A DNA stretch of 21,777 nt from Flavobacteriales bacterium (GTDB lineage Bacteria; Bacteroidota; Bacteroidia; Flavobacteriales_D; Sanyastnellaceae), in contig JAPKAW010000009.1 of the NCBI GenBank assembly GCA_028825055.1, forward strand, positions 1-21,777, in the 5' to 3' direction. The position numbers were made by a program, and so were the translations under genes. This document shows positions 15,775 to 21,777 of this stretch, piece after piece. Under the pieces are notes generated by a model. It searched no databases. It saw nothing but the letters and a program-made list of their open reading frames with translations, and was not told where the DNA came from. The stretch's first letter is position 1. Each line of letters opens with the position of its first letter.

Positions 15775-18700
15775 ATGGAATCGCCCATGCATATCCTCAA
15801 GAGCCAAAATAGATTGAAATTTTCATTGAAGCCTTCAACAGCCGTTCCGAACTTCAATAGTTCACTTTTTTATGGATTGGTGTCTCTTGTCTTGGTGGGG
15901 CTTTACCAGCCCACTATTGCGGCGCAAGATGATTTGTTTTTGGTGTTTGGATCTGTGAAAATGGACGATACGAACAAACGAATTTTGGGCGTCAAGGTAG
16001 TAGTCTATCAAGACGGCAGTGTGTTTGATGAATTGTTTACAGATGCAAAAGGCGATTATGACTTCGAATTGCCTTTGCGCCACGATTATGCCTTCAGTTT
16101 TGAACTGGATGGGCATAGTAATAAGCGCATAGAAGTCGATGCCTCAGGCATCCCTGAGAGCGCTTTGGGCAATCGAAATATGGACTTGGACATGACGATG
16201 TTTCCTCTCCCTCCTGGATTTGATGAAAGCATATTCAACGATGCCTATGGTAGAGGTGAATACAATGACGCTAAAAACACCGTGGTATTTGATAGCAACT
16301 ACACGGTGCGGATGCGGAATAAGGTGCAAGCCGAATTTGCCCGCTTAGAGCGAATGGAAGGAGAGCTCGAAAGGATGCAGGATGACTTTGATGCCTTTTT
16401 GAAAAAAGGGGACCAGTCTATGGGGAAGGAGGAGTGGCAGCAAGCCGTTGATTTTTACGATTCCGCCTTAGCGTTATTTCCTGAAGAATCAAATGCCCTT
16501 TCGAAGCGCTCCAGCGCTCAAGTAAAGCTGGATGAGTTTTTAGCTTCTGGTCAGTCGGAATCTGCTTTTTTGGCGCTGTTGGATGAAGGAGAGATGGCTT
16601 TAGCTGCCGATCGATTGGATGAAGCGATCGAAGCTTTTGAATCTGCGGCAGTGATGCGGCCGGACGCACCAGAGCCCGCAAATGGAATACGGGATGTGGA
16701 AGCCCGTCGAAAGGCCAAGGAGCAGGATGGGGAATACGATGAAGTGATAGCTGAAGCTGATAATTATTTTGACAGGGAACAATACGAACGGGCCATCAGC
16801 GCATACGATGATGCAAGTCGTTTGAAGCCTGCAGAGCGTTACCCCCAAAATCGCAAGGAAGAAGCGCAAACCCGAATTGACGATCTAGCCTCGGAATCAG
16901 CCTCTATCATTGAGCGCACGGTGGCCTATGAGGCACTGGTCGATGAAGCGAACGATCTCTACCGAGACGATGATTATGCGTCTGCGCTTTTGAAGTATGA
17001 GGAGGCTTCTCGGCTGCTTCCCGCTGAACGACTTCCGCAACAGCGCGCTGAGGAATGCCGGGAGCGAATTGCCGAAGCTGAGTCGGATGATGCCGAGCGA
17101 TTGCGAAGGGAGGAGGAAAGAGCTCAACGCGAAGCTTCAAGCGCCAGTTTGCGAGAATTGCAAGTGCAGTATGACGCCATCAATGATGACGCGGATATTT
17201 TGTTTCGAAATGATGATTATGCAGCTGCCATTATCAAGTATAGCGAGGCTTTGGAAGTGTTGCCTGATGAACGGTATCCTGTGCAGCGCATGACCGAAGC
17301 TCAGCGTCGCATAGACGAGGCCTTGGCCAAGGCAGAAGCACGCTCATCGTCTAAGGACAAAGACCGTAAAAAGTCAGATAAAGATGATCAAGATGATAAG
17401 GCAAGCAAGCAGAATGCAGCTGATGCTCGCGAAGCGCGAGATGCCCGTCGCGCTGAAGATGCGGCGCAGGATGAGGCCGACCGTAAAGCGCTAGAATCAC
17501 AGAATCTAGAGGCTTCAGCAGCATCGGATGAAGCGGCTTTTTTGGACGCCGAGTTCGACCGCCTTATAGCGTCGGCTGACGCGGCATATGATGCCGCTGA
17601 TTGGGATCTAGCAAGCAGGTCTTACTCCGAAGCGCTTGAAGTCAAGCCGGACGACCGCTATGTAAGCGGTAGGTTGGTACGCATTGCTAAAAACCGAGAT
17701 TCATTGGAGCCTTTGGATACAACGGACGACTTGGCAGCGCAGCGAGCAGCGTTGGAAGCGGAACGGGCAGCAGCCGATCTTGAATCGAATCGTGCTGATG
17801 CGTCTGCAGATCAAAGTGATGAAGCGGAACGGCAGCGTAGATTGGATGCAGAACGAGAACGTTTGGAGCAGCTCACTGCCGAGCGCTTGCGGAAGGACGA
17901 CCAAGCTCGGAATCGTGCTCAAGAGTTGGCGTCGGCCATGAATAGCCAAGAAAGCGATGAGGTCGAGCTGTATTATCAAGAAGCGTTGAAAAGTGAAGAG
18001 CGTTCGCGTCAATTGGATGTGGAGAACAAGAAATCGTCAGCAGCTGAATTGCAGCGTCAATCTGCTCGTGCAGCCAATGTTCGCATCGAAGGAAACTTGG
18101 TTGAGTTGAGCGCATTGGAGCGTGGGCAAAAAGCCTTGGTGCAAGATGCCGTCAATGCTCAAAGTCGTCGGGTGGATTCGTTGAATGACCAAGTGGCTGG
18201 CTACGAGCGCGCTGCGAGTCAATCGTCACAAAACGGCCGCGAGCAGCAGGAACAAGGCGAACAAAAGGTGCAAGGCCAAAAGGAGAACAGTTCTCGATTG
18301 AAACGAAATCGAAACCGCGATTACGCATCGGCTGTTCCGGACTTGGAGCAGAAAAAGCGAAACTGGCGCAATTTATTTCGTGGAGTCAATCGCGCGGCCG
18401 CGGATCGGCGCTCTGTCAATGCAGAAAATGCAGAAGATCAAACACGGCAGTACCGTGAAGTCGGGAGTGGCGCTGATCTTCGTGCACAGGAGCGTTATGT
18501 AGAAGTTCGAAGAAAAGAAAGACAAGTAAGTCGTCGGTTGTCTGAGCGCAAGACGCAAGCGGATCGTAGGGCTTACGACTCCCGCATGGAAGGGTTGGAA
18601 AAGGCCAATTCAGAGTCCAACGACAAAGATGCGTATGTCCTTTCGGAGAAAGATCAAGAAGTCTTGATGGGTATCCATGAGGAGTCCTATGATATCCCCA

Positions 18701-18852
18701 ATGGACTGGTCATTGAACGCACTGTGAGAACAGGAAACTTGGTCGTCCGGTATCGTAAAGTTGTCACAAAGACGGGCATTTATTATTTCAAAGGCGACCG
18801 AAGTATCACTGTGGATACCTGGAAACGGGAGACCTCGATTTTACTTGATTGA
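15775..18852 (+). CDS. Large secreted TPR / coiled-coil protein with carboxypeptidase-regulatory-like N-terminus
   Basis: The 1025-aa product has a signal peptide or anchor with hydrophobic core 31-48, ending TIAAQ. A beta-rich CarboxypepD_reg-like domain spans about 55-145 (FGSVKMDDTNKRILGVKV, DAKGDYDFELP). Six TPR-like units follow at about 204-253, 262-312, 321-371, 384-435, 466-516 and 593-642. Several share an ADxxFxxxxYxxAIxxY ... PxExYPxxR pattern. They are separated and followed by highly charged coiled-coil stretches (438-460, 520-590, 650-720, 810-945). A compact C-terminal domain (about 968-1021) contains GNLVVRYRKVV and GIYYFKGDRSIT. An in-frame ATG at residue 5 would give a shorter n-region. 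Its stop overlaps the start of the TonB-like gene. It is predicted to be a periplasmic or envelope scaffold; function unknown. Confidence 0.85.
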   Translation: MESPMHILKSQNRLKFSLKPSTAVPNFNSSLFYGLVSLVLVGLYQPTIAAQDDLFLVFGSVKMDDTNKRILGVKVVVYQDGSVFDELFTDAKGDYDFELPLRHDYAFSFELDGHSNKRIEVDASGIPESALGNRNMDLDMTMFPLPPGFDESIFNDAYGRGEYNDAKNTVVFDSNYTVRMRNKVQAEFARLERMEGELERMQDDFDAFLKKGDQSMGKEEWQQAVDFYDSALALFPEESNALSKRSSAQVKLDEFLASGQSESAFLALLDEGEMALAADRLDEAIEAFESAAVMRPDAPEPANGIRDVEARRKAKEQDGEYDEVIAEADNYFDREQYERAISAYDDASRLKPAERYPQNRKEEAQTRIDDLASESASIIERTVAYEALVDEANDLYRDDDYASALLKYEEASRLLPAERLPQQRAEECRERIAEAESDDAERLRREEERAQREASSASLRELQVQYDAINDDADILFRNDDYAAAIIKYSEALEVLPDERYPVQRMTEAQRRIDEALAKAEARSSSKDKDRKKSDKDDQDDKASKQNAADAREARDARRAEDAAQDEADRKALESQNLEASAASDEAAFLDAEFDRLIASADAAYDAADWDLASRSYSEALEVKPDDRYVSGRLVRIAKNRDSLEPLDTTDDLAAQRAALEAERAAADLESNRADASADQSDEAERQRRLDAERERLEQLTAERLRKDDQARNRAQELASAMNSQESDEVELYYQEALKSEERSRQLDVENKKSSAAELQRQSARAANVRIEGNLVELSALERGQKALVQDAVNAQSRRVDSLNDQVAGYERAASQSSQNGREQQEQGEQKVQGQKENSSRLKRNRNRDYASAVPDLEQKKRNWRNLFRGVNRAAADRRSVNAENAEDQTRQYREVGSGADLRAQERYVEVRRKERQVSRRLSERKTQADRRAYDSRMEGLEKANSESNDKDAYVLSEKDQEVLMGIHEESYDIPNGLVIERTVRTGNLVVRYRKVVTKTGIYYFKGDRSITVDTWKRETSILLD

Positions 18853-19619
18853 TGCAATTAGGCGATCCAAAAAACAAGCAGAGAAATCGCTTTTGGTTGG
18901 CCATCACCCTGACGTTGGGATTGCATGCAGCGACCTTATTGGTCTTGTGGATTCAGCCTTTGCATGGCACGAGTGCGCCGCAACCAAACTTTGTGGAAGT
19001 CGCCGTTGGTCAATGGTCTGAGGTGGATGTTCCGCTAGAGCGTACCCTAGAAGAATTCTTGAGCCAGCGTATGGAGAGCGAGGTGGCCAATTTGAGATCA
19101 GATGGTTCAAAATCAGCTTCTTCAGAGCGTCGTTCGTCTGGCGCAGTGCAAGATGAACAGCAAATGGCTGCGGATGTAGAAGCAGAACTACGCGCCATGG
19201 AGGATGCCGAATTTTCGCGGTTGGCAGCTGAACAAAAGGATTTTGGTTTGGAGGCTGTTCCCGATGATGGTCAGCGTGAAATCATCCAGACGTACGAGGA
19301 GTGGGACAGTCGCTATGAAGGACAAGTCACCGTTGCTTTTGATGTGCCTGGTCGTGAGGAGCTTCAATTGGATATGCCGGGGTATCGTTGCCGCGGTGGA
19401 GGAGTCGTAGTGGTGCAGGTTGAAGTAACGGCTGCTGGAGGTGTGCGCAATGTGTCTTTGCAAGGAGCTAAGGTTTCTGAGGCCTCGGGCAATCCTGAGT
19501 CAGTCCGTGCTTGTTTGATCGAGGAGGCGTTGCGCAGTGCCCAGCGCTCCACCTTTCGTGCTACGACAGATGGGCCGGTTTCAGGAACGTTGACCTACCG
19601 CTTCATTGCTCAACAATGA
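18852..19619 (+). CDS. TonB-like energy transducer family protein
   Basis: The 255-aa product has one membrane segment (about 14-34) preceded by a basic N-terminus, giving a TonB-like N-in topology. A charged, Glu/Ser-rich periplasmic linker spans about 50-150 and lacks the usual Pro-Lys repeats. The C-terminal domain (about 155-255) has the Bacteroidota TonB-like pattern: YEGQVTVAFDVPGRE, MPGYRCRGGGVVVVQVEV, a CLIEEALRSAQRSTF helix and a final GTLTYRFIAQQ. The ATG at 18852 overlaps the upstream TGA (TGATG), so translation is coupled to the TPR gene. A TTG one codon earlier is less likely. No ExbB or ExbD gene is in view, so it may be a specialised transducer or an envelope tether rather than the main TonB. 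Confidence 0.82.
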   Translation: MQLGDPKNKQRNRFWLAITLTLGLHAATLLVLWIQPLHGTSAPQPNFVEVAVGQWSEVDVPLERTLEEFLSQRMESEVANLRSDGSKSASSERRSSGAVQDEQQMAADVEAELRAMEDAEFSRLAAEQKDFGLEAVPDDGQREIIQTYEEWDSRYEGQVTVAFDVPGREELQLDMPGYRCRGGGVVVVQVEVTAAGGVRNVSLQGAKVSEASGNPESVRACLIEEALRSAQRSTFRATTDGPVSGTLTYRFIAQQ

Positions 19620-19695
19620 ACGTTCGATAAGAACCGAAAAAGATGTTATCAACGCGAGCTGATGCACGTAATTTGGTCTCGTAGAGCCATCGACA

Positions 19696-20940
19696 TTGCA
19701 ATATTCCCCAGAACATCCTTTGCGCCTCGGTATTGTCCGAGAAGGCAAGACCCCTCCCGATCAGCGGGTTCCCTTAACACCGGAACAATGCGCGACCTTA
19801 ATTACGCGCCATCCTGAACTGGAAATCGTAGTCCAACCGAGTCCTGTGCGTCGCATCACCGATGCGGAATATGAGGATGCGGGACTGATTCTTCAAGAGG
19901 ATTTGAGTGCATGTGATGTGTTGATTGGAGTGAAGGAAGTCAACGCAGAAGACCTCATTCCGTCCAAGACATATCTCTTTTTCAGTCACACGCACAAGTT
20001 GCAGCCTTACAATGCCAAGCTGTTGGCTACGGTGTTGGACCGAAAAATACGGTTGATCGACTATGAGATGCTCAAGCGCCCCAGTGGCAAGCGAATCATT
20101 GGTTTTGGACGTTGGGCCGGGCTGGTAGGTGCCTACAATGGGCTGCGCGCGTATGGACTTCAAAGCGGGCGTTTCTCATTGCCTAAGGCCATTGAGTGCC
20201 GCGACCTAAAGGAAATGTTGGACCATGCCAAGTCAGCGGATTTGCCGGATGATTTTCGCATTGTCTTGACGGGAAACGGTCGGGTCGGACAAGGAGCTTT
20301 AGAGGTTTTACAACACATGAAGTTAAGAGGTGTGCACAAGGATGATTTCTTGCGCATGGATTTTCCAGATCCGGTCTATGTGCATCTGGATGTCGATGAT
20401 TACAATGAACGCATCGATGGCCAGCCGTTTGATTACACGGAATTTATCGACGATGCTACGGGATACCAGAGCACCTTCATGCCGTTTGGACAGCGTGCTG
20501 ACTTGTTCATTGCCGGACATTTTTGGGCAGATGGATCTCCGTTTTTATTCACCAGAGAAGATATGCGCAACCCGGCGTGGTCGGTCAAGGTCGTCGCGGA
20601 CATTTCCTGTGACATTGACGGACCAGTGGCTTGCACAGTGCGTCCTTCGACCATTGCAGATCCACTATACGGCTACAACCCGGTGACCGAATCTGAATGC
20701 GCGTTGGATCATCCCGCTGCGATCATGGTTATGGCGGTGGACAATCTGCCGTGTGAGTTGCCACGTGATGCTTCCGAGGGATTTGGTCGTGAATTAATGG
20801 AACATGTCATCCCCTTGCTGATTGCCGGTGACGACGATGGCATCTTGCGCGCGGCCAGTGAGACAACGCTAGCAGGAGAGTTGAATGCACCGTTTGCATA
20901 CCTCGCCGATTACGCGTCGAAAGGCGCGGAAGAACTCTAA
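19696..20940 (+). CDS. Saccharopine dehydrogenase (LYS1/AlaDH-PNT type) homologue
   Basis: The 414-aa protein is of the alanine dehydrogenase / saccharopine dehydrogenase (NAD+, lysine-forming) superfamily. The N-terminal substrate domain has the REGKTPPDQRVPLTP motif, GVKEV with the likely catalytic Lys80, and FFSHTHK with His98/His100. Next come IDYEML and GFGRWAGLVGAYNG. A Rossmann NAD-binding motif (GNGRVGQGA) occurs at 193-201, followed by VADISCDIDGPV and the C-terminal PLYGYNP segment. It fits enzymes that make or break saccharopine, linking lysine and 2-oxoglutarate, but close relatives can use other amino acids. It appears to start at TTG (19696): an in-frame stop at 19669-19671 and the lack of any ATG or GTG upstream of the conserved LRLGIVREGK leave no other choice. 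Confidence 0.85.
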   Translation: MQYSPEHPLRLGIVREGKTPPDQRVPLTPEQCATLITRHPELEIVVQPSPVRRITDAEYEDAGLILQEDLSACDVLIGVKEVNAEDLIPSKTYLFFSHTHKLQPYNAKLLATVLDRKIRLIDYEMLKRPSGKRIIGFGRWAGLVGAYNGLRAYGLQSGRFSLPKAIECRDLKEMLDHAKSADLPDDFRIVLTGNGRVGQGALEVLQHMKLRGVHKDDFLRMDFPDPVYVHLDVDDYNERIDGQPFDYTEFIDDATGYQSTFMPFGQRADLFIAGHFWADGSPFLFTREDMRNPAWSVKVVADISCDIDGPVACTVRPSTIADPLYGYNPVTESECALDHPAAIMVMAVDNLPCELPRDASEGFGRELMEHVIPLLIAGDDDGILRAASETTLAGELNAPFAYLADYASKGAEEL

Positions 20941-20976
20941 AATTCATAAGGGGCCTTAAAGCATCGTTGCTTGCCG

Positions 20977-20984
20977 TACTTTTG
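20977..20984 (+). promoter_or_regulatory. Putative ssrA promoter -7 box (TACTTTTG)
   Basis: TACTTTTG matches TAnnTTTG exactly and lies 45 bases before the mature 5' end of the tmRNA. That leaves room for a short leader removed by RNase P. No clear TTG -33 element is seen at the expected spacing. Confidence 0.4.
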
Positions 20985-21028
20985 CCATTCGCAAAGAGCA
21001 ATGGCTCGCTGCGTTGTTCTTTGTTTTT

Positions 21029-21425
21029 GGGGCCGATTTTGGATTTGACAGCAAGATGATAAATCGGGTAAGCATGCCGAGCACTTGGAAGACCAGCTCG
21101 TTAATCTTGAACTTCTAAGTCAGAAATGACAACACTTCCTACGCGCTCGCAGCCTAATCGACTCAGTCGATTGGCATAATTGCATCACCAAGTGGTGCAA
21201 CGGGCTATCTCGAAGCAACGTACGGACCCTTCCGTTGTTTCAATGGGTATCAGGCAAATGGGACTAGTTAAAGGTGTGTCCTACACCTAGCGCGAAATTT
21301 ACTGGACTAAGCTGTTAGGTGGGCTGTCTGTGGTCAGCCTTCAGTCGAAATTCAATTACAGAATAAGCATGTAGAAATCACGGTATGTCCTTGTTTGGAC
21401 GGGGGTTCGACTCCCCCCGGCTCCA
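21029..21425 (+). ncRNA. ssrA: tmRNA (transfer-messenger RNA)
   Basis: The gene encodes the RNA that rescues stalled ribosomes together with SmpB and appends a degradation tag. The 5' end (GGGGCCGATTTTGGATTTGACAG) and the 3' end (GGTTCGACTCC...GGCTCCA) are the conserved halves of the tRNA-like domain. GGGGCC pairs with GGCTCC with one G-U pair. The GCATGCCGAG segment after the 5' half is also conserved. The tag frame ends YALAA-stop at 21155-21157. The genomic sequence after the discriminator A (21425) is CTT, so CCA is not encoded and must be added. The ~270 bases after the tag form the pseudoknot region. It is a typical one-piece tmRNA of about 397 nt. Confidence 0.96.
21122..21157 (+). other. 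tmRNA tag-peptide reading frame (RNDNTSYALAA)
   Basis: Reading back from TAA at 21155-21157 gives the tag RNDNTSYALAA. The upstream TAAGTC matches the TAGTC that precedes the E. coli resume codon, which points to AGA (21122-21124) as the resume codon. The YALAA end is the standard ClpXP/ClpAP degron. The exact resume position is inferred: GTC at 21119 or AAT at 21125 are alternatives. Confidence 0.75.
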
Positions 21426-21430
21426 CTTTT

Positions 21431-21447
21431 AACACTTCTAAAGTGTT
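21431..21447. terminator. Short hairpin after the tmRNA
   Basis: AACACTT (21431-21437) and AAGTGTT (21441-21447) form a perfect 7-bp stem with a 3-base loop, five bases after the tmRNA 3' end. No T tract follows on the plus strand. Four T bases precede it, which would serve as the T tract for minus-strand transcription only as AAAA, so termination is weakly supported either way. Confidence 0.4.
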
Positions 21448-21471
21448 GATAAATAGTAGTTTGAGGAAAGT

Positions 21472-21491
21472 GTCGCCCATAGCGTCGCCCA
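21472..21491. repeat. 12-bp-period direct repeat near the tmRNA 3' end
   Basis: GTCGCCCA occurs at 21472-21479 and again at 21484-21491; the surrounding ten bases also match closely (GTCGCCCATA and GTCGCCCACA). It sits between the tmRNA end and the stop of the unknown minus-strand gene. Such repeats can be recombinase arm sites, but nothing else here proves it. Confidence 0.4.
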
Positions 21492-21495
21492 CAAA

Positions 21496-21777
21496 TTACT
21501 CAGCAGGCGTCATGCGCATCTTCACCACCCGAAAGGACGTAGGGTCTTGAATCGGTGGGTTCTTCGTAGGCACATCTTGAAACTGGTGTTCATAGCAACT
21601 GCAGACAATACGATGCGCCACCTGCTCCGGAATACAACACACTTTTGCCAAATGGCAAGTAAGCATTACTTGCGCCTTGCCAGCACCACGGCTGCCTTTT
21701 GATGGAATCATAGCAATGCGCCGGAGAAGCTCACAGTATGCCTTGCGTTGAAGCTGGATAAATTGTTGGGGTGTGCA
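21496..21777 (-). CDS. Unknown protein, C-terminal part, running off the right edge
   Basis: The frame is open from the window edge (21777) to a TAA at 21496-21498, giving 93 residues. It begins CTPQQFIQLQRKAYCELL and ends VVKMRMTPAE. An internal ATG at 21711 lies within the frame, but the 22 codons upstream of it are also open, so the gene most likely starts outside the window. The fragment is soluble-looking with several cysteines (CHLAKVCC, CSCYEH), without transmembrane segments or a motif I recognise. It lies just beyond the tmRNA 3' end on the opposite strand, the usual place for genes of integrated elements, but no integrase signature is visible in this part. Coding status is likely, not certain. 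Confidence 0.5.
   Translation of the reverse strand, partial: CTPQQFIQLQRKAYCELLRRIAMIPSKGSRGAGKAQVMLTCHLAKVCCIPEQVAHRIVCSCYEHQFQDVPTKNPPIQDPTSFRVVKMRMTPAE

Noticed and set aside
15753..15857. N-terminal extension of the DadA-type oxidoreductase
   Set aside because: It runs into the signal-peptide coding region of the divergent TPR protein, and the conserved domain begins just after the ATG at 15752.
17341..17420. Lys/Asp-rich low-complexity stretch as a tandem repeat or CRISPR-like element
   Set aside because: It is a charged linker within the TPR/coiled-coil protein. No regular unit is seen at the DNA level.
21380..21478. Minus-strand frame reading MGDTFLKLLFINTLEV then VEPGGVEPPS across the tmRNA 3' end
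   Set aside because: It is antisense to the conserved T-arm of the tmRNA. The VEPGGVEPP phrase is the usual artefact of translating the reverse of a tRNA-like 3' end.

Overview
The window looks like a chromosomal segment from a marine-type Bacteroidota, most likely Flavobacteriales of the Cryomorphaceae/Schleiferiaceae kind. This placement is inferred from several features. There is a secreted protease with a type IX secretion (T9SS) C-terminal sorting domain and a DUF1573 lipoprotein. The 2-oxoacid dehydrogenase E1 alpha and beta chains are fused in one polypeptide. There is a Bacteroidota-style TonB-like protein, a thrombospondin-type-3 outer-membrane protein, and promoters of the TAnnTTTG type without clear Shine-Dalgarno sequences. 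Base composition is near 50% GC, fairly high for the class.

Layout, left to right. Positions 1-260 hold no confident gene, only a short open frame entering from the left edge and some RNA-like inverted repeats, closed by a strong bidirectional terminator (264-292). Next come two minus-strand envelope genes: a DUF1573 lipoprotein and an S41 carboxy-terminal processing protease. Divergent from these is a T9SS-exported lysyl-endopeptidase-like protease. Its end overlaps a convergent four-gene minus-strand operon: ytxJ-like, PRiA4_ORF3-like, miaA, mutS2. A divergent, very compact promoter region separates that operon from a small membrane TPR protein. The fused E1 gene (-) and a COG2509 FAD-dependent dehydrogenase (+) are divergent. 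A TSP3/SPOR-like outer-membrane protein and a DadA-type oxidoreductase follow on the minus strand. Then comes a translationally coupled pair on the plus strand: a 1025-residue TPR/coiled-coil protein and a TonB-like protein. The plus-strand series ends with a saccharopine-dehydrogenase-like enzyme and the tmRNA gene ssrA.

Downstream of the tmRNA 3' end (21425) the sequence changes character. It has a small hairpin, a 12-bp-period direct repeat, and a minus-strand reading frame of unknown family that runs off the right edge. The 3' end of ssrA is a classic integration site, so this may be the start of an integrated element, though no integrase is visible.

Most genes are housekeeping or envelope functions. 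The least explained items are the TPR/coiled-coil plus TonB-like pair (15775-19619), the unusual tmRNA tag (ending YALAA, with an AGA or nearby resume codon), and the two unassigned window edges. I saw no CRISPR array, intact insertion sequence, tRNA or rRNA.
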